From SbD1 sp039679945 (GTDB lineage: Bacteria > Desulfobacterota > Syntrophobacteria > Syntrophobacterales > Syntrophobacteraceae): DNA of 64,000 nt. Positions 35,394 to 43,657 of the stretch are shown here, piece by piece; the stretch's first letter is position 1; each line of letters starts with the position of its first letter. The notes under the pieces are model-generated. The model searched no databases and was not told the origin of the DNA. It saw nothing but the letters and a program-made list of their open reading frames with translations. A program made the translations under genes and the position numbers. The stretch lies in assembly GCA_039679945.1 (NCBI GenBank), contig JBDKTY010000063.1, positions 1 to 64,000 of the forward strand, given 5' to 3'.

Positions 35394-36884
35394 ATGAGCG
35401 ACAGGGACCGTCTTTGCTCCTATAATTTCGGAGGCGCCTCGGATTCGTGCGAGATAGAGAACATACTGGAAGCCTCTCACGATGGTCTTTTCATAACCGA
35501 CGGCCTGGGAAATATCCTGCTGGTAAACACCGCCTGGGAGCGCATATGCGGTATCCCGCGCGCGTTCGTGCTGGGCAAGAATGCCCAGGACCTCGTGAAC
35601 CAGAAATACTATACCGAGTCATCGGTGATGGCGGCCATCCGGGCTCGCGGGAAAACCTCCATCATGCTCGAGATGACAAGAGGGGAGAAAGTCGGCCAGA
35701 AGATCCTGGCCACCGCCATTCCAATCTGGTCGGAAAGTGGCGAAATAAAAAGGGTGGTTGCGAATATCCGGGACATAACCGAAATCCTCTACCTCAAGGA
35801 CCTGCTCGAAAAAACCCGGCAGCTCAATGAACTCTATGCCGCCGAACTGGCGCAAATGCGGCTCCAGCAGATCACGAAAGACTGTGATATCATTGCGCGG
35901 AGCCCCGGAACGAAGCGCGTGCTGGAGATGGCCGCACAGGTGGCTAAAGTGGACTCGACCGTGCTCGTCACCGGAGAATCGGGCGCGGGCAAGGAAATTG
36001 TGGCCAACGCAATCCACCGTCTCGGCCAGCGCTCGGAGGGACCATTCATCAAGATAAACTGCAGCGCCATTCCCGAGACTCTGCTCGAATCCGAACTCTT
36101 CGGCTATGAATCCGGCGCTTTCACGGGCGCCAGGCGGCAGGGCAAGCCCGGGATGTTCGAAATGGCCAAGAAGGGGACCCTGTTCCTGGATGAGATCGGG
36201 GATATTTCATCCAGCCTGCAGGTGAAGCTGCTTCGCGCCCTCCAGGACCATGAGATAATAAGGGTCGGCGGATTAAAGCCCATTGCCGTCGATGCCAGGA
36301 TCATCACGGCTACCAACAAGAACCTCCAGGAACTTGTGAGGACCGGTGCCTTCCGCGATGACCTCTACTATCGATTGAATGTCGTCGCGATCGAGATCCC
36401 GCCGCTCCGGGAGCGCAAGGAGGATATACCTCTGCTCACGCTGCATTTTCTCGAAAAAATAAACCGCAAGTACCAGTTCCGGAAAAAGGTTAACCCGGAA
36501 GTCATTGATAATTTTCTTTTATACTGCTGGCCCGGAAATATCCGCGAACTGGAAAACGTCATCGAGCGCATGTTGGTCATGACCGAGGATGAAGAAATAA
36601 GGGTGCGGCATCTGCCTCATTATTTGAAAAAACAGGTGATCACGGGCGGCGAGAGGGTGGTATTCCATGAGAATATTCCCTTCAAGAAAGCAATGGAGCG
36701 GGCCGAGAGGCAATTGCTGGAACAGGCGCTGAAAAAGCACGAGAGCACAAGGAAGGTGGCCAGGGCGCTGCGGATCAATCAATCCACCGTGGTCAGGAAG
36801 ATCAAGAAATACCACTTGTCCACGCCGAGCCGCGACCCGGATGAACCGGAGACCCCGTACGAGGACCTGAAATTCAGGCTGTGA
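35394..36884 (+). CDS. PAS-sensing sigma-54-dependent activator
   Basis: A 496-residue enhancer-binding protein. Order: N-terminal PAS domain (IENILEASHDGLFITDGLGN...ANIRDITE), a short coiled linker (LKDLLEKTRQLNELYAAELA), an AAA+ domain with Walker A GESGAGKE, the sigma-54 contact loop GAFTGA and Walker B GTLFLDEIGD, and a C-terminal Fis/TyrR-type helix-turn-helix (STRKVARALRINQSTVVRKI). GGGGGAG precedes ATG 35394. It lies just upstream of a CoA-transferase gene with a -24/-12 promoter (37094-37108) and two matching 16-bp palindromes that could be its enhancer sites. The PAS domain implies a small ligand or redox signal, perhaps the substrate of the downstream pathway. Confidence 0.95.
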   Translation: MSDRDRLCSYNFGGASDSCEIENILEASHDGLFITDGLGNILLVNTAWERICGIPRAFVLGKNAQDLVNQKYYTESSVMAAIRARGKTSIMLEMTRGEKVGQKILATAIPIWSESGEIKRVVANIRDITEILYLKDLLEKTRQLNELYAAELAQMRLQQITKDCDIIARSPGTKRVLEMAAQVAKVDSTVLVTGESGAGKEIVANAIHRLGQRSEGPFIKINCSAIPETLLESELFGYESGAFTGARRQGKPGMFEMAKKGTLFLDEIGDISSSLQVKLLRALQDHEIIRVGGLKPIAVDARIITATNKNLQELVRTGAFRDDLYYRLNVVAIEIPPLRERKEDIPLLTLHFLEKINRKYQFRKKVNPEVIDNFLLYCWPGNIRELENVIERMLVMTEDEEIRVRHLPHYLKKQVITGGERVVFHENIPFKKAMERAERQLLEQALKKHESTRKVARALRINQSTVVRKIKKYHLSTPSRDPDEPETPYEDLKFRL

Positions 36885-36909
36885 AGGCCTGATGCCGAAG
36901 TAATTCAGC

Positions 36910-36925
36910 GATGCATGCGCGCATC
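36910..36925. promoter_or_regulatory. Candidate enhancer site 1 for the sigma-54 activator
   Basis: GATGCATGCGCGCATC, matching 36991-37006 as GATGCA-N5-GCATC. It lies 25 bases after the activator stop and about 170 bases upstream of the -24 element, in the normal range for upstream activating sequences. Confidence 0.5.
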
Positions 36926-36990
36926 ACTCGGACAAATATGGCGCCACGGAAACACCGTTTCCCCTTTTCCACTCCCCTGCCGTCCGGAAT

Positions 36991-37006
36991 GATGCAGAGC
37001 TGCATC
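36991..37006. promoter_or_regulatory. Candidate enhancer site 2 for the sigma-54 activator
   Basis: GATGCAGAGCTGCATC, arms GATGCAG/CTGCATC, the same GATGCA-N5-GCATC pattern as site 1, 81 bases downstream of it and about 90 bases before the -24 element. Paired palindromes of this kind are usual for Fis-type activator dimers. Confidence 0.6.
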
Positions 37007-37093
37007 AATGTCCGCTTACCTCCGTCCACCCGGGGATGGCACCCATGCCCGCCAATGCTTCATAATTCATTGTTTTCCCACCTCGATGGCAAC

Positions 37094-37108
37094 TGGCATG
37101 GACCTTGC
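37094..37108 (+). promoter_or_regulatory. Sigma-54 (-24/-12) promoter
   Basis: TGGCATGGACCTTGC fits the consensus TGGCACGNNNNTTGC at all positions except one (T for C at position 6), with exact GG-to-GC spacing. It is 72 bases upstream of the CoA-transferase start, directly after the gene for a sigma-54 activator. Confidence 0.8.
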
Positions 37109-37180
37109 CCCGCAATAACCGGAAGCTCCCCGATACGAATACATCCTGCAATTAACCTGTTACCGCCAGGAGGTTGATTC

Positions 37181-38791
37181 ATGGCTGTATTTATGTCCGC
37201 CGAAGAAGCGGTCAACTTGATAGAATCCGGGGACACTGTCGCCATATCCGGTTTTGTTGGTATGGGACACCCGGAAGAACTCTCCAGGGCAGTAGAAAAG
37301 AAATTCCTCGAAACCGGCCAGCCACGCGACCTTACCCTCACTTTCCTTGCCAGCCAGAACGACGGCAAATCAAACTGGGGACTAAACCGCTGGGGCAAGG
37401 AGGGCCTCATCCGGAAAGTCGTCTCCGGGCATTGGGGACTCCAACCCGACATCATCCGCATGGCCGTTGAAGAAAAGATCGAAGCATACAACCTGCCCCA
37501 GGGCGTCCTCGCGCACCTGTTTCGGGCAATCGGCGGAAAGAAACCCGGCATACTGACCCATATCGGCCTCAAGACCTTCGTGGATCCGAGGGTATCCTGC
37601 GGGCGGCTCAACGGCATCAGCCACGAGGAGTATGTCCGGCTGATGGAGATCGACGGCAGGGAGTACCTCTTCTACAGGTCCTATCCCGTGAACGTTGCCA
37701 TCGTCCGGGGCACGAGCGCGGATGAGAACGGGAATGTATCGATCGAGCGGGAAGCAATCTCCCTGGAATTCCAGTTGCTTGCCCTGGCGGCCAGGGCGTG
37801 CGGCGGGAAAGTCATCGTCCAGGTGGAAAGAAAGGTCAAGGCCGGGACGCTCCATCCCATGATGGTAAAGATTCCGGGAATAATCGTAGACGCGGTGGTG
37901 ATCGCGAAACCGGAAAATCATTGGCAGGTCCCGATGGCCGAACCGTACAACCCGGCGCTTTGCGGCGAGGTCAGAATGCCGCTCAGCGATGTGGCGCCGC
38001 TGCCGATGGACGAACGCAAGCTGGTATGCCGCAGATGCGCCATGGAACTCATACCGAATGCGATCATCAACCTGGGGATCGGAATGCCTCCCGGTGTGGG
38101 AACGGTATGCGCCGAGGAGAGCATGAGTGATTTGCTGACCATGACGGTGGAGCCCGGGGTCATCGGCGGGGTCGCGCTCGGGGGGCTTTATTTCGGCTCG
38201 GCGATCAACCCCGAGGCCCTCATCGACCATCCGAACATGTTCGACTTCTACGATGGAGGAGGTCTGGACCTGGCCGTTCTCGGCATGGCGGAGATGGACC
38301 GGGTCGGAAACGTCAACGTGAGCAAATTTGGACCACGGATCGCCGGGGCCGGCGGGTTCATCAATATTACGCAGAGTGCCAAGAAGGTCGTTTTCTGCGG
38401 GACATTCACGGCCAGCGGCTTTGAAATCGAAACCGGCGACGGAAGCCTCAGGATCGTGCGAGAGGGCAAGATCCGCAAGCTGGTGGACAAGGTGGAGCAT
38501 ATAACGTTTAGCGGCGACTATGGCCGGACAAGCGGGCAGAAGATCCTGTACGTCACCGAGCGGGCGGTATTCGAGCTGCGGCCCGAGGGTGTCACGCTGG
38601 TCGAGGTTGCGCCGGGTATCGACCTTGAAAAACAGATATTGGCCAACATGGATTTCAAGCCGCTTGTTGCATCCGACCTGAGGCCGATGGACTCAAGGAT
38701 CTTCAGGAAAGAGACTCCCATGGGCATCAAACCGGAGATCCTGGCCAGGAAGGCCGCCCATTCGGCCCCTTCCATCAGCGGCAGACCCTGA
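37181..38791 (+). CDS. Acyl-CoA:carboxylate CoA-transferase (propionate CoA-transferase/YdiF-like)
   Basis: A 536-residue class I CoA-transferase with the alpha and beta halves fused. It moves CoA from a donor such as acetyl-CoA to a carboxylic acid via a glutamyl-CoA thioester. N-terminal half: SGDTVAISGFVGMGHPEELS and GRLNGISHEEYV; C-terminal half: LVCRRCAMELIPNAIINLGI, GMPPGVGTV and SDLLTMTVEPGVIGG, whose Glu324 is the likely nucleophile (same number as recalled for the Clostridium propionicum enzyme). AGGAGG precedes ATG 37181. It is followed by the AbfD-like gene after 27 bases and preceded by a sigma-54 promoter. It probably activates the acid that the dehydratase-like partner acts on. 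Confidence 0.93.
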   Translation: MAVFMSAEEAVNLIESGDTVAISGFVGMGHPEELSRAVEKKFLETGQPRDLTLTFLASQNDGKSNWGLNRWGKEGLIRKVVSGHWGLQPDIIRMAVEEKIEAYNLPQGVLAHLFRAIGGKKPGILTHIGLKTFVDPRVSCGRLNGISHEEYVRLMEIDGREYLFYRSYPVNVAIVRGTSADENGNVSIEREAISLEFQLLALAARACGGKVIVQVERKVKAGTLHPMMVKIPGIIVDAVVIAKPENHWQVPMAEPYNPALCGEVRMPLSDVAPLPMDERKLVCRRCAMELIPNAIINLGIGMPPGVGTVCAEESMSDLLTMTVEPGVIGGVALGGLYFGSAINPEALIDHPNMFDFYDGGGLDLAVLGMAEMDRVGNVNVSKFGPRIAGAGGFINITQSAKKVVFCGTFTASGFEIETGDGSLRIVREGKIRKLVDKVEHITFSGDYGRTSGQKILYVTERAVFELRPEGVTLVEVAPGIDLEKQILANMDFKPLVASDLRPMDSRIFRKETPMGIKPEILARKAAHSAPSISGRP

Positions 38792-38818
38792 TCAACCAGA
38801 CCCGGAGGAGAAGGCAAA

Positions 38819-40300
38819 ATGGCACTGAGAACGAGAAAGGAATACCTGGAATCCCTGAAGGCCATGCGCCCGAATATCTACAAGTTTGGCGAACTGATCG
38901 AGGATGTGACCGTCCATCCGGCCACCCGCAGGACTGTTGAAAGCCATGCCCGCGGCTTCGACGCCTCCAACGATCCCAAGTACGCCGAAGATTTCACCAC
39001 CACTGCCTCCTTTCCCGAAGCTTTCCCCTCGGGGGAGAAGATCCACAGGTGGAACGGCATGATGGAGAGCCTGCCGGACATAATGGCGAACTCGAAACTC
39101 AAGCGATGGATGTACCGTTTTACGGGGACCTGCAACGGTGGTCTCTGCGTCGGCTGGAATGCGCAGAACGTGATGTGGAACGTCACCGCCATGATCGATC
39201 ACGAATTTGGAACGGATTATCAGCAGCGGCTCCGAAAATGGATCATCCACGCCCAGGGAAAAGGCCTGGTGGTGGCCGGGGCGCTCACCGACGCGAAGGG
39301 CGATCGCAGCCTCAGACCTTCCCAGCAGAGCAACCCGGACAGCAACCTGCGCATAAAGGAAGTCAGGCCTGACGGCATTGTCATCAGCGGCGCCAAGGCA
39401 ATGATCTGCGGCGTCGCGGCGTCCAATGAAATCTTTCTCCTGCCCGGAAGCGGCTACAGGGAAGAAGACCGCGATTATGCGCTGGTCTGCGTGGTGCCGA
39501 AGGACATAGAGGGGCTGACGATCGTCGAAACGCGCCGGGCAAGCGACTCCAGGGAACTCGAAGAGGGGTGGGACATTCCGGAAACCGGCATCACCCAGGC
39601 ATACCTCCTGTTCCAGGACTGCTTCGTGCCCAACGAGAGGGTCTTCATGCGCGGAGAGTTCAAGCACACCGGTAAGATCATAGAGTTCTTCACGGCGAAT
39701 TATCGTGCCTGTATCGGGGCATGCGTGGCCGGGCAGGGGGACGTGATGATCGGCGCCGGCGCGCTGATGGCCAGGGTGAACGGCCTGGCGGCCGCCACTT
39801 TTTCGAGCAAGATGGTGGAAATGGCCGTGAACAACGAAACCACTTACTGCATGGGTATCGGCGCCATGGCCCTGGGCAGGAAGGGGCCGGGCGGAACCTG
39901 GGTCGCCGACTCGCTGACGGCCCACGCCAACAAGGTCCACGTGGCCACCCTGCCCTATGAAACGAAGCGATTGTGCCAGGACATCGGCGGCGGCATCGTC
40001 GAAACAGGATGCTTTCCGTCCTACCGGGATTTTGTCAGTCCCCAATACGGACAACTGATCCGGGATGCCGTGAAGGCTAGCGACAAGTACAGCGCGGAGA
40101 CGCGCGCCCGCGCGGCCCGGCTTTCGGAATGGCTCACGCTGGGTGCGGGCGTTCCGGGCTGCATGCACGGCGGCGGTTCCCCCGACGGGGCAAAGCTGGT
40201 GGTGAGGGCTCTTACTCCCGTTGACCAGTTCTCGGAATACGCCCGCAGGATTGCTGGCATTTCGGAGGAAGTGCCCGAGCCCGAAAAGAAGAAGAAATAG
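38819..40300 (+). CDS. 4-hydroxybutyryl-CoA dehydratase-like protein (HpaB/AbfD superfamily)
   Basis: A 493-residue member of the flavin-dependent HpaB/4-hydroxybutyryl-CoA dehydratase family; length and order match AbfD, which uses FAD and a [4Fe-4S] cluster to dehydrate an unactivated C-H. Features: MRPNIYKFGELIEDVTVHPA, TDAKGDRSLRPSQQSNPDSN, SGAKAMICGVAASNEIFLLP, ETGITQAYLLFQDCFVPNER, TLPYETKRLCQDIGGGIVET. Cysteines lie where cluster ligands are expected: C105 and C110 (CNGGLC) and C298 and C302 (RACIGAC). From memory AbfD uses C99, C103, H292 and C299; here the first pair is spaced one residue wider, and the His position aligns with a Tyr while an extra Cys is present. GGAGGAG precedes ATG. 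Exact substrate is open. Confidence 0.85.
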   Translation: MALRTRKEYLESLKAMRPNIYKFGELIEDVTVHPATRRTVESHARGFDASNDPKYAEDFTTTASFPEAFPSGEKIHRWNGMMESLPDIMANSKLKRWMYRFTGTCNGGLCVGWNAQNVMWNVTAMIDHEFGTDYQQRLRKWIIHAQGKGLVVAGALTDAKGDRSLRPSQQSNPDSNLRIKEVRPDGIVISGAKAMICGVAASNEIFLLPGSGYREEDRDYALVCVVPKDIEGLTIVETRRASDSRELEEGWDIPETGITQAYLLFQDCFVPNERVFMRGEFKHTGKIIEFFTANYRACIGACVAGQGDVMIGAGALMARVNGLAAATFSSKMVEMAVNNETTYCMGIGAMALGRKGPGGTWVADSLTAHANKVHVATLPYETKRLCQDIGGGIVETGCFPSYRDFVSPQYGQLIRDAVKASDKYSAETRARAARLSEWLTLGAGVPGCMHGGGSPDGAKLVVRALTPVDQFSEYARRIAGISEEVPEPEKKKK

Positions 40301-40483
40301 GTGCGCGGGCGGCTTCCTGCCGCGCCTTGTACCAGGCAGCGTTCGAGATTATCGGAAGATGCTTTCTAATAACGTGGGGGATTGCCCCCTCGTCGCCACC
40401 CGGCTCGTTATGGCGCCGCGGCGGCGCCTCGCTGGAGCGGGGCACCGTCGCGGACGCCGAGCGATCGGCTTTGCGCGTGTGCG

Positions 40484-40512
40484 CCTCGTGATGGGCTGGG
40501 GAATCATTCCCC
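40484..40512 (+). repeat. Short dispersed repeat, copy 2
   Basis: Counterpart of 28751-28779 (about 25 of 29 bases). It lies in the 600-base gap between the AbfD-like and MFS genes, which otherwise holds one terminator and no recognisable gene. Confidence 0.5.
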
Positions 40513-40695
40513 GTTTTCTTTCAGCACGGAAGCAGCATCTGGAACGGGACTTCGTACTACGTGTAAATGCCGGGCCGGTCTTTTGCGCAAATGACCGTGT
40601 ACGTCAGCTCCCTGTCGCAACTCCGCACTCCTCTTCTCGTGGCCCTTTCCTGCTCGCCTCATCCGCGCCGCTCCCTCGCTCCACCCGACAGCTTT

Positions 40696-40726
40696 GGGGC
40701 GCCGTCTGCTCCGGCGCCCCTTTATT
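40696..40726 (+). terminator. Rho-independent terminator between the AbfD-like and MFS genes
   Basis: GGGGCGCCG (40696-40704) and CGGCGCCCC (40712-40720) make a perfect 9-bp stem followed by TTTATT. It would end the CoA-transferase/AbfD-like transcript about 400 bases after the last stop, so the MFS gene at 40906 probably has its own promoter or depends on read-through. Confidence 0.75.
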
Positions 40727-40905
40727 AATGTCCGATAATGCTCCAGAGAGGCTTTTCACTTCACAACCACGAAAGGAGACTCCTATAGGCCAATCCGCGA
40801 ATTTGTAAAGCAGGGGCGAGATGATTCAACTTTTGCAGGAAGCCGGGGGGCTTTTTGTCAGGATTCGAGAATCTGGAGCTGAACGCAAACAGCGGAGGAT
40901 AGACC

Positions 40906-42249
40906 ATGAGTGAGGCAGCAACCGGAATAGCCATACCAGCGGCACAGGTTTCAGAGCTCGGAAGAAGGATGCTTCGCTACAGATGGGTTTGTTACGGAAT
41001 GCTTCTGCTCACCTATATCTTTGTCTATTTTGACCGTGTGGCGCCGGCGGTCGTGGCGCCGGAACTGATGAAGGAGTTCAACCTTACAGCGGCGGGCCTC
41101 GGAATTCTTGCCTCCATGTACTTTTATCCTTACGGCGCGATGCAGATTCCATCCGGCATCCTTTCGGATTATCTCGGCCCCCGTCTTTCGGTCGGCACTT
41201 TCTTTATCATAGCCGCGATCGGAACGGCCCTGTTCGGCCTGGCTCAAAGCTTCGGCACGATCATATTCGGCCGTTTCCTGATGGGAGTGGGGGTGGCGGT
41301 TGTCTGGATCCCATGCATGCGAATCCTCGCGAACTGGTACAGGCCCAGCGAATTTTCAACCCTGACGGGGACAATGCTCACCTTCGGCAATGCGGGCGCC
41401 CTGCTCGCCTCGGCGCCCCTGGCTTACCTCGTTGGCCTTGTCGGCTGGCGGGCGGCTTTCTACTGGCTGGGGGCCTTCATGCTAATCATTGCCGGCATCA
41501 ACTTCCTCGTGCTCAGAAACAGGCCCCAGGACAAGGATTTTCCGACCGTTTCGGAAATCGACGGCATCGACTATTATGGTCAGAAAGAGACCGTTAAGGT
41601 CTCGTTCGGCGAAAATGTGAGAAAACTATTCGGAATGCGCAACTACTGGCTCCTCGCCATTTACGCCTTCGTCATCTATGGCACCGTCATGGGCTTCCAG
41701 GGGCTCTGGTGCATCCCCTATCTCCAGCACACCTATGGGCTGCCAAAGCAGGCCGCCGCGAATATATTGATGTTTTGGGCCATCGGCATGGGCGCCGGCT
41801 GCTTCGGCATCGGCTGGGCCTCCGACCGGCTCTTGAAATCGCGCCGGAAGGCATCCCTGTACGGCATGATCGTTTATATAGTCACATGGCTGCCCCTGGT
41901 TATCTGGCCGGCATCGATCCCCGTCTGGATGTTCTACCCCCTGCTCTTCATAATGGGGTTCTGGTGCGGATCGTACGTTCCCAATTATGCCCATATCGCG
42001 GAGGGGCAGCCGCATCATTTCATCGCGACCGCGAACGGCATGCTGAATATCTGGTATTTCGCGGGAGGCGCGCTGTTCCAGGCCATCATGGGGCTCATCC
42101 TTGACTGGTATGGGAAAACGGGAGACAAGTTCCCGGTCGGCGCCTACCAGATGAGCTTTTTGTTCTGCATCGCCACTCTTGGCATTGGCGCGATCGCCAT
42201 CTACTTCACGATCGACACCCATGCGCTTCTCAAGAAAAAGCAGGCATAG
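40906..42249 (+). CDS. MFS transporter (anion:cation symporter-like)
   Basis: A 447-residue, 12-helix major facilitator. The first half has YIFVYFDRVAPAVVAPELMK, GAMQIPSGILSDYLGPRLSV (motif A) and GRFLMGVGVAVVWIPCMRIL; the second half has GIGWASDRLLKSRRKASLYG and YVPNYAHIAEGQPHHFIATA. The layout fits organic-anion importers (hexuronate, oxalate/formate-like groups) rather than drug exporters. GGAGG precedes the ATG. It follows the CoA-transferase and dehydratase-like genes on the same strand, though with a terminator between, so uptake of their substrate is a reasonable guess. Confidence 0.9.
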   Translation: MSEAATGIAIPAAQVSELGRRMLRYRWVCYGMLLLTYIFVYFDRVAPAVVAPELMKEFNLTAAGLGILASMYFYPYGAMQIPSGILSDYLGPRLSVGTFFIIAAIGTALFGLAQSFGTIIFGRFLMGVGVAVVWIPCMRILANWYRPSEFSTLTGTMLTFGNAGALLASAPLAYLVGLVGWRAAFYWLGAFMLIIAGINFLVLRNRPQDKDFPTVSEIDGIDYYGQKETVKVSFGENVRKLFGMRNYWLLAIYAFVIYGTVMGFQGLWCIPYLQHTYGLPKQAAANILMFWAIGMGAGCFGIGWASDRLLKSRRKASLYGMIVYIVTWLPLVIWPASIPVWMFYPLLFIMGFWCGSYVPNYAHIAEGQPHHFIATANGMLNIWYFAGGALFQAIMGLILDWYGKTGDKFPVGAYQMSFLFCIATLGIGAIAIYFTIDTHALLKKKQA

Positions 42250-42535
42250 AGGGCAATAAGGAGCTTGAAGGCGGGATGTTTGTGGGCGTTATCACGGAGG
42301 CGGCGCATCGCTCGCGGGTGGAAGGAAGAATGAGGCGCCGCCGTGGCGCGCGCGGGCTGGGGATCTGAAGGGGAATGAGGAGGCGCGTGGCGGGATTCCG
42401 CCTCCGATTCCCCGCGGCTGTCGGCTATGAGCGGACTACCAGTCCATACTCTTGCTTCACGGGAACTTCCTCGCGCTTTCAGATCCGAGTCCCGCCGCTT
42501 TCCTGAAGTCGCCAAGGGCCTGTTGTCCACACAGT

Positions 42536-43657
42536 CTACCCGCAAAACATGAGCGGGATGCTGTCCGCTACCAGCAGACCCTTGCGGGTGGGTTGGATCA
42601 TTCCGTTATTTATTTTTGCAAGGCCAAGTTTGCACAGCTTCTCCACCGTCTCTCCCGGTTCCGGCCCGAGCCCGGGCGCGCGGAGGTCCACGCCGTCGCG
42701 TGTCCTGAAGCCGAGGGCGAGCGATTCCAGGTTGAGCTGTTCCCGAGTGAGCGACTCGGAACCCTCGACGGGCACCTTCCCCTCCGAAAGCAGCGAGCAG
42801 TATTTCCTGATGGACCTCACATTCCACCATCGGCTCCCGTCCTGGAAAGAATGGGCCGAGGGACCCAGGCCGAGGTAGGGGACATGGCTCCAGTATTTCC
42901 GGTTGTGCCGGGAGCGGAATTCCGCGCCACGCGCAAAATTGGACACCTCATAATGGACGTAGCCGCGCCGCTCCAGGTAGCGGGATGTGAAGATGAAGAA
43001 GGCCCTTTCGAGCTTCTCCCCAATGGCCGACGCCCGGCCGGCCGCCCTCATCTTCCATAACGGCGTACCCTTCTCGAAGCTCAACTGGTAGCAGGAAATG
43101 TGCTCCGGCCTGAACTGGAGGACCCGGTCCAGTGTTTTTCGCCACCCCGGAATGTCCTGAGTCTCCAGGCCGTATATCAGGTCCACGCCCATATTGGCGA
43201 ATCCGCCGGAGCGGATCGTTTCGAGCGCTTCGAGCGCCTGTTTTGAGCTGTGGCTTCTTCCCAGGTATTTCAGGTCCGTGTCGTTCAAAGACTGAACGCC
43301 GATACTGATCCGGTTGATGCCCAGTCCTTTGAGCGCTTTAACCTTCTCCCCCGAGAGCCCGTCGGGGTTTGCTTCAATGGTAAACTCCGAGCCGGGGAGA
43401 AAGCTAAAATGCTCGCGGAAGGTTTCCAGCAGGGTCGCTAGGTCCCGCTCGTCGAGGATGGAGGGGGTGCCGCCTCCCAGGTAGAGCGAATCAAAGGCGT
43501 GGAATCTCTCCTTATAGAGCAGCGCTTCCACCTGCACGGCCCGGAGCCAGTCCGGGATGGCGGCGGAGGAAGCAACCGAGTAAAAGTCGCAGTAGAGGCA
43601 TTTTGAGCGGCAGAACGGGAAGTGAATGTAGAGTCCGGGGTGTTCCTCTTTATTCAT
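42536..43657 (-). CDS. hemW: HemW heme chaperone (radical SAM)
   Basis: A 373-residue radical SAM protein of the HemN family. The cluster motif is CRSKCLYCDF near residue 16, followed by LYLGGGTPSIL, the SAM-binding FTIEANPDGL and GINRISIGVQS, and EVSNFARGAEFRSRHNRKYW. The HNRKYW heme-binding His region and the lack of the fourth Cys of HemN point to HemW, which binds heme and inserts it into respiratory proteins, rather than coproporphyrinogen dehydrogenase. Its ATG overlaps the lepA stop by 8 bases, so the two are translationally coupled; lepA-hemW is a common bacterial pair. Confidence 0.95.
   Translation of the reverse strand: MNKEEHPGLYIHFPFCRSKCLYCDFYSVASSAAIPDWLRAVQVEALLYKERFHAFDSLYLGGGTPSILDERDLATLLETFREHFSFLPGSEFTIEANPDGLSGEKVKALKGLGINRISIGVQSLNDTDLKYLGRSHSSKQALEALETIRSGGFANMGVDLIYGLETQDIPGWRKTLDRVLQFRPEHISCYQLSFEKGTPLWKMRAAGRASAIGEKLERAFFIFTSRYLERRGYVHYEVSNFARGAEFRSRHNRKYWSHVPYLGLGPSAHSFQDGSRWWNVRSIRKYCSLLSEGKVPVEGSESLTREQLNLESLALGFRTRDGVDLRAPGLGPEPGETVEKLCKLGLAKINNGMIQPTRKGLLVADSIPLMFCG

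Noticed and set aside
37037..37042. TGGCAC as the -24 element of the sigma-54 promoter
   Set aside because: No TTGC at the required distance; the 37094-37108 site has both elements at exact spacing.
40301..40905. A gene between the AbfD-like and MFS genes
   Set aside because: The only open frame is Arg/Pro-rich, spans a terminator hairpin and a dispersed repeat, and has no ribosome binding site.
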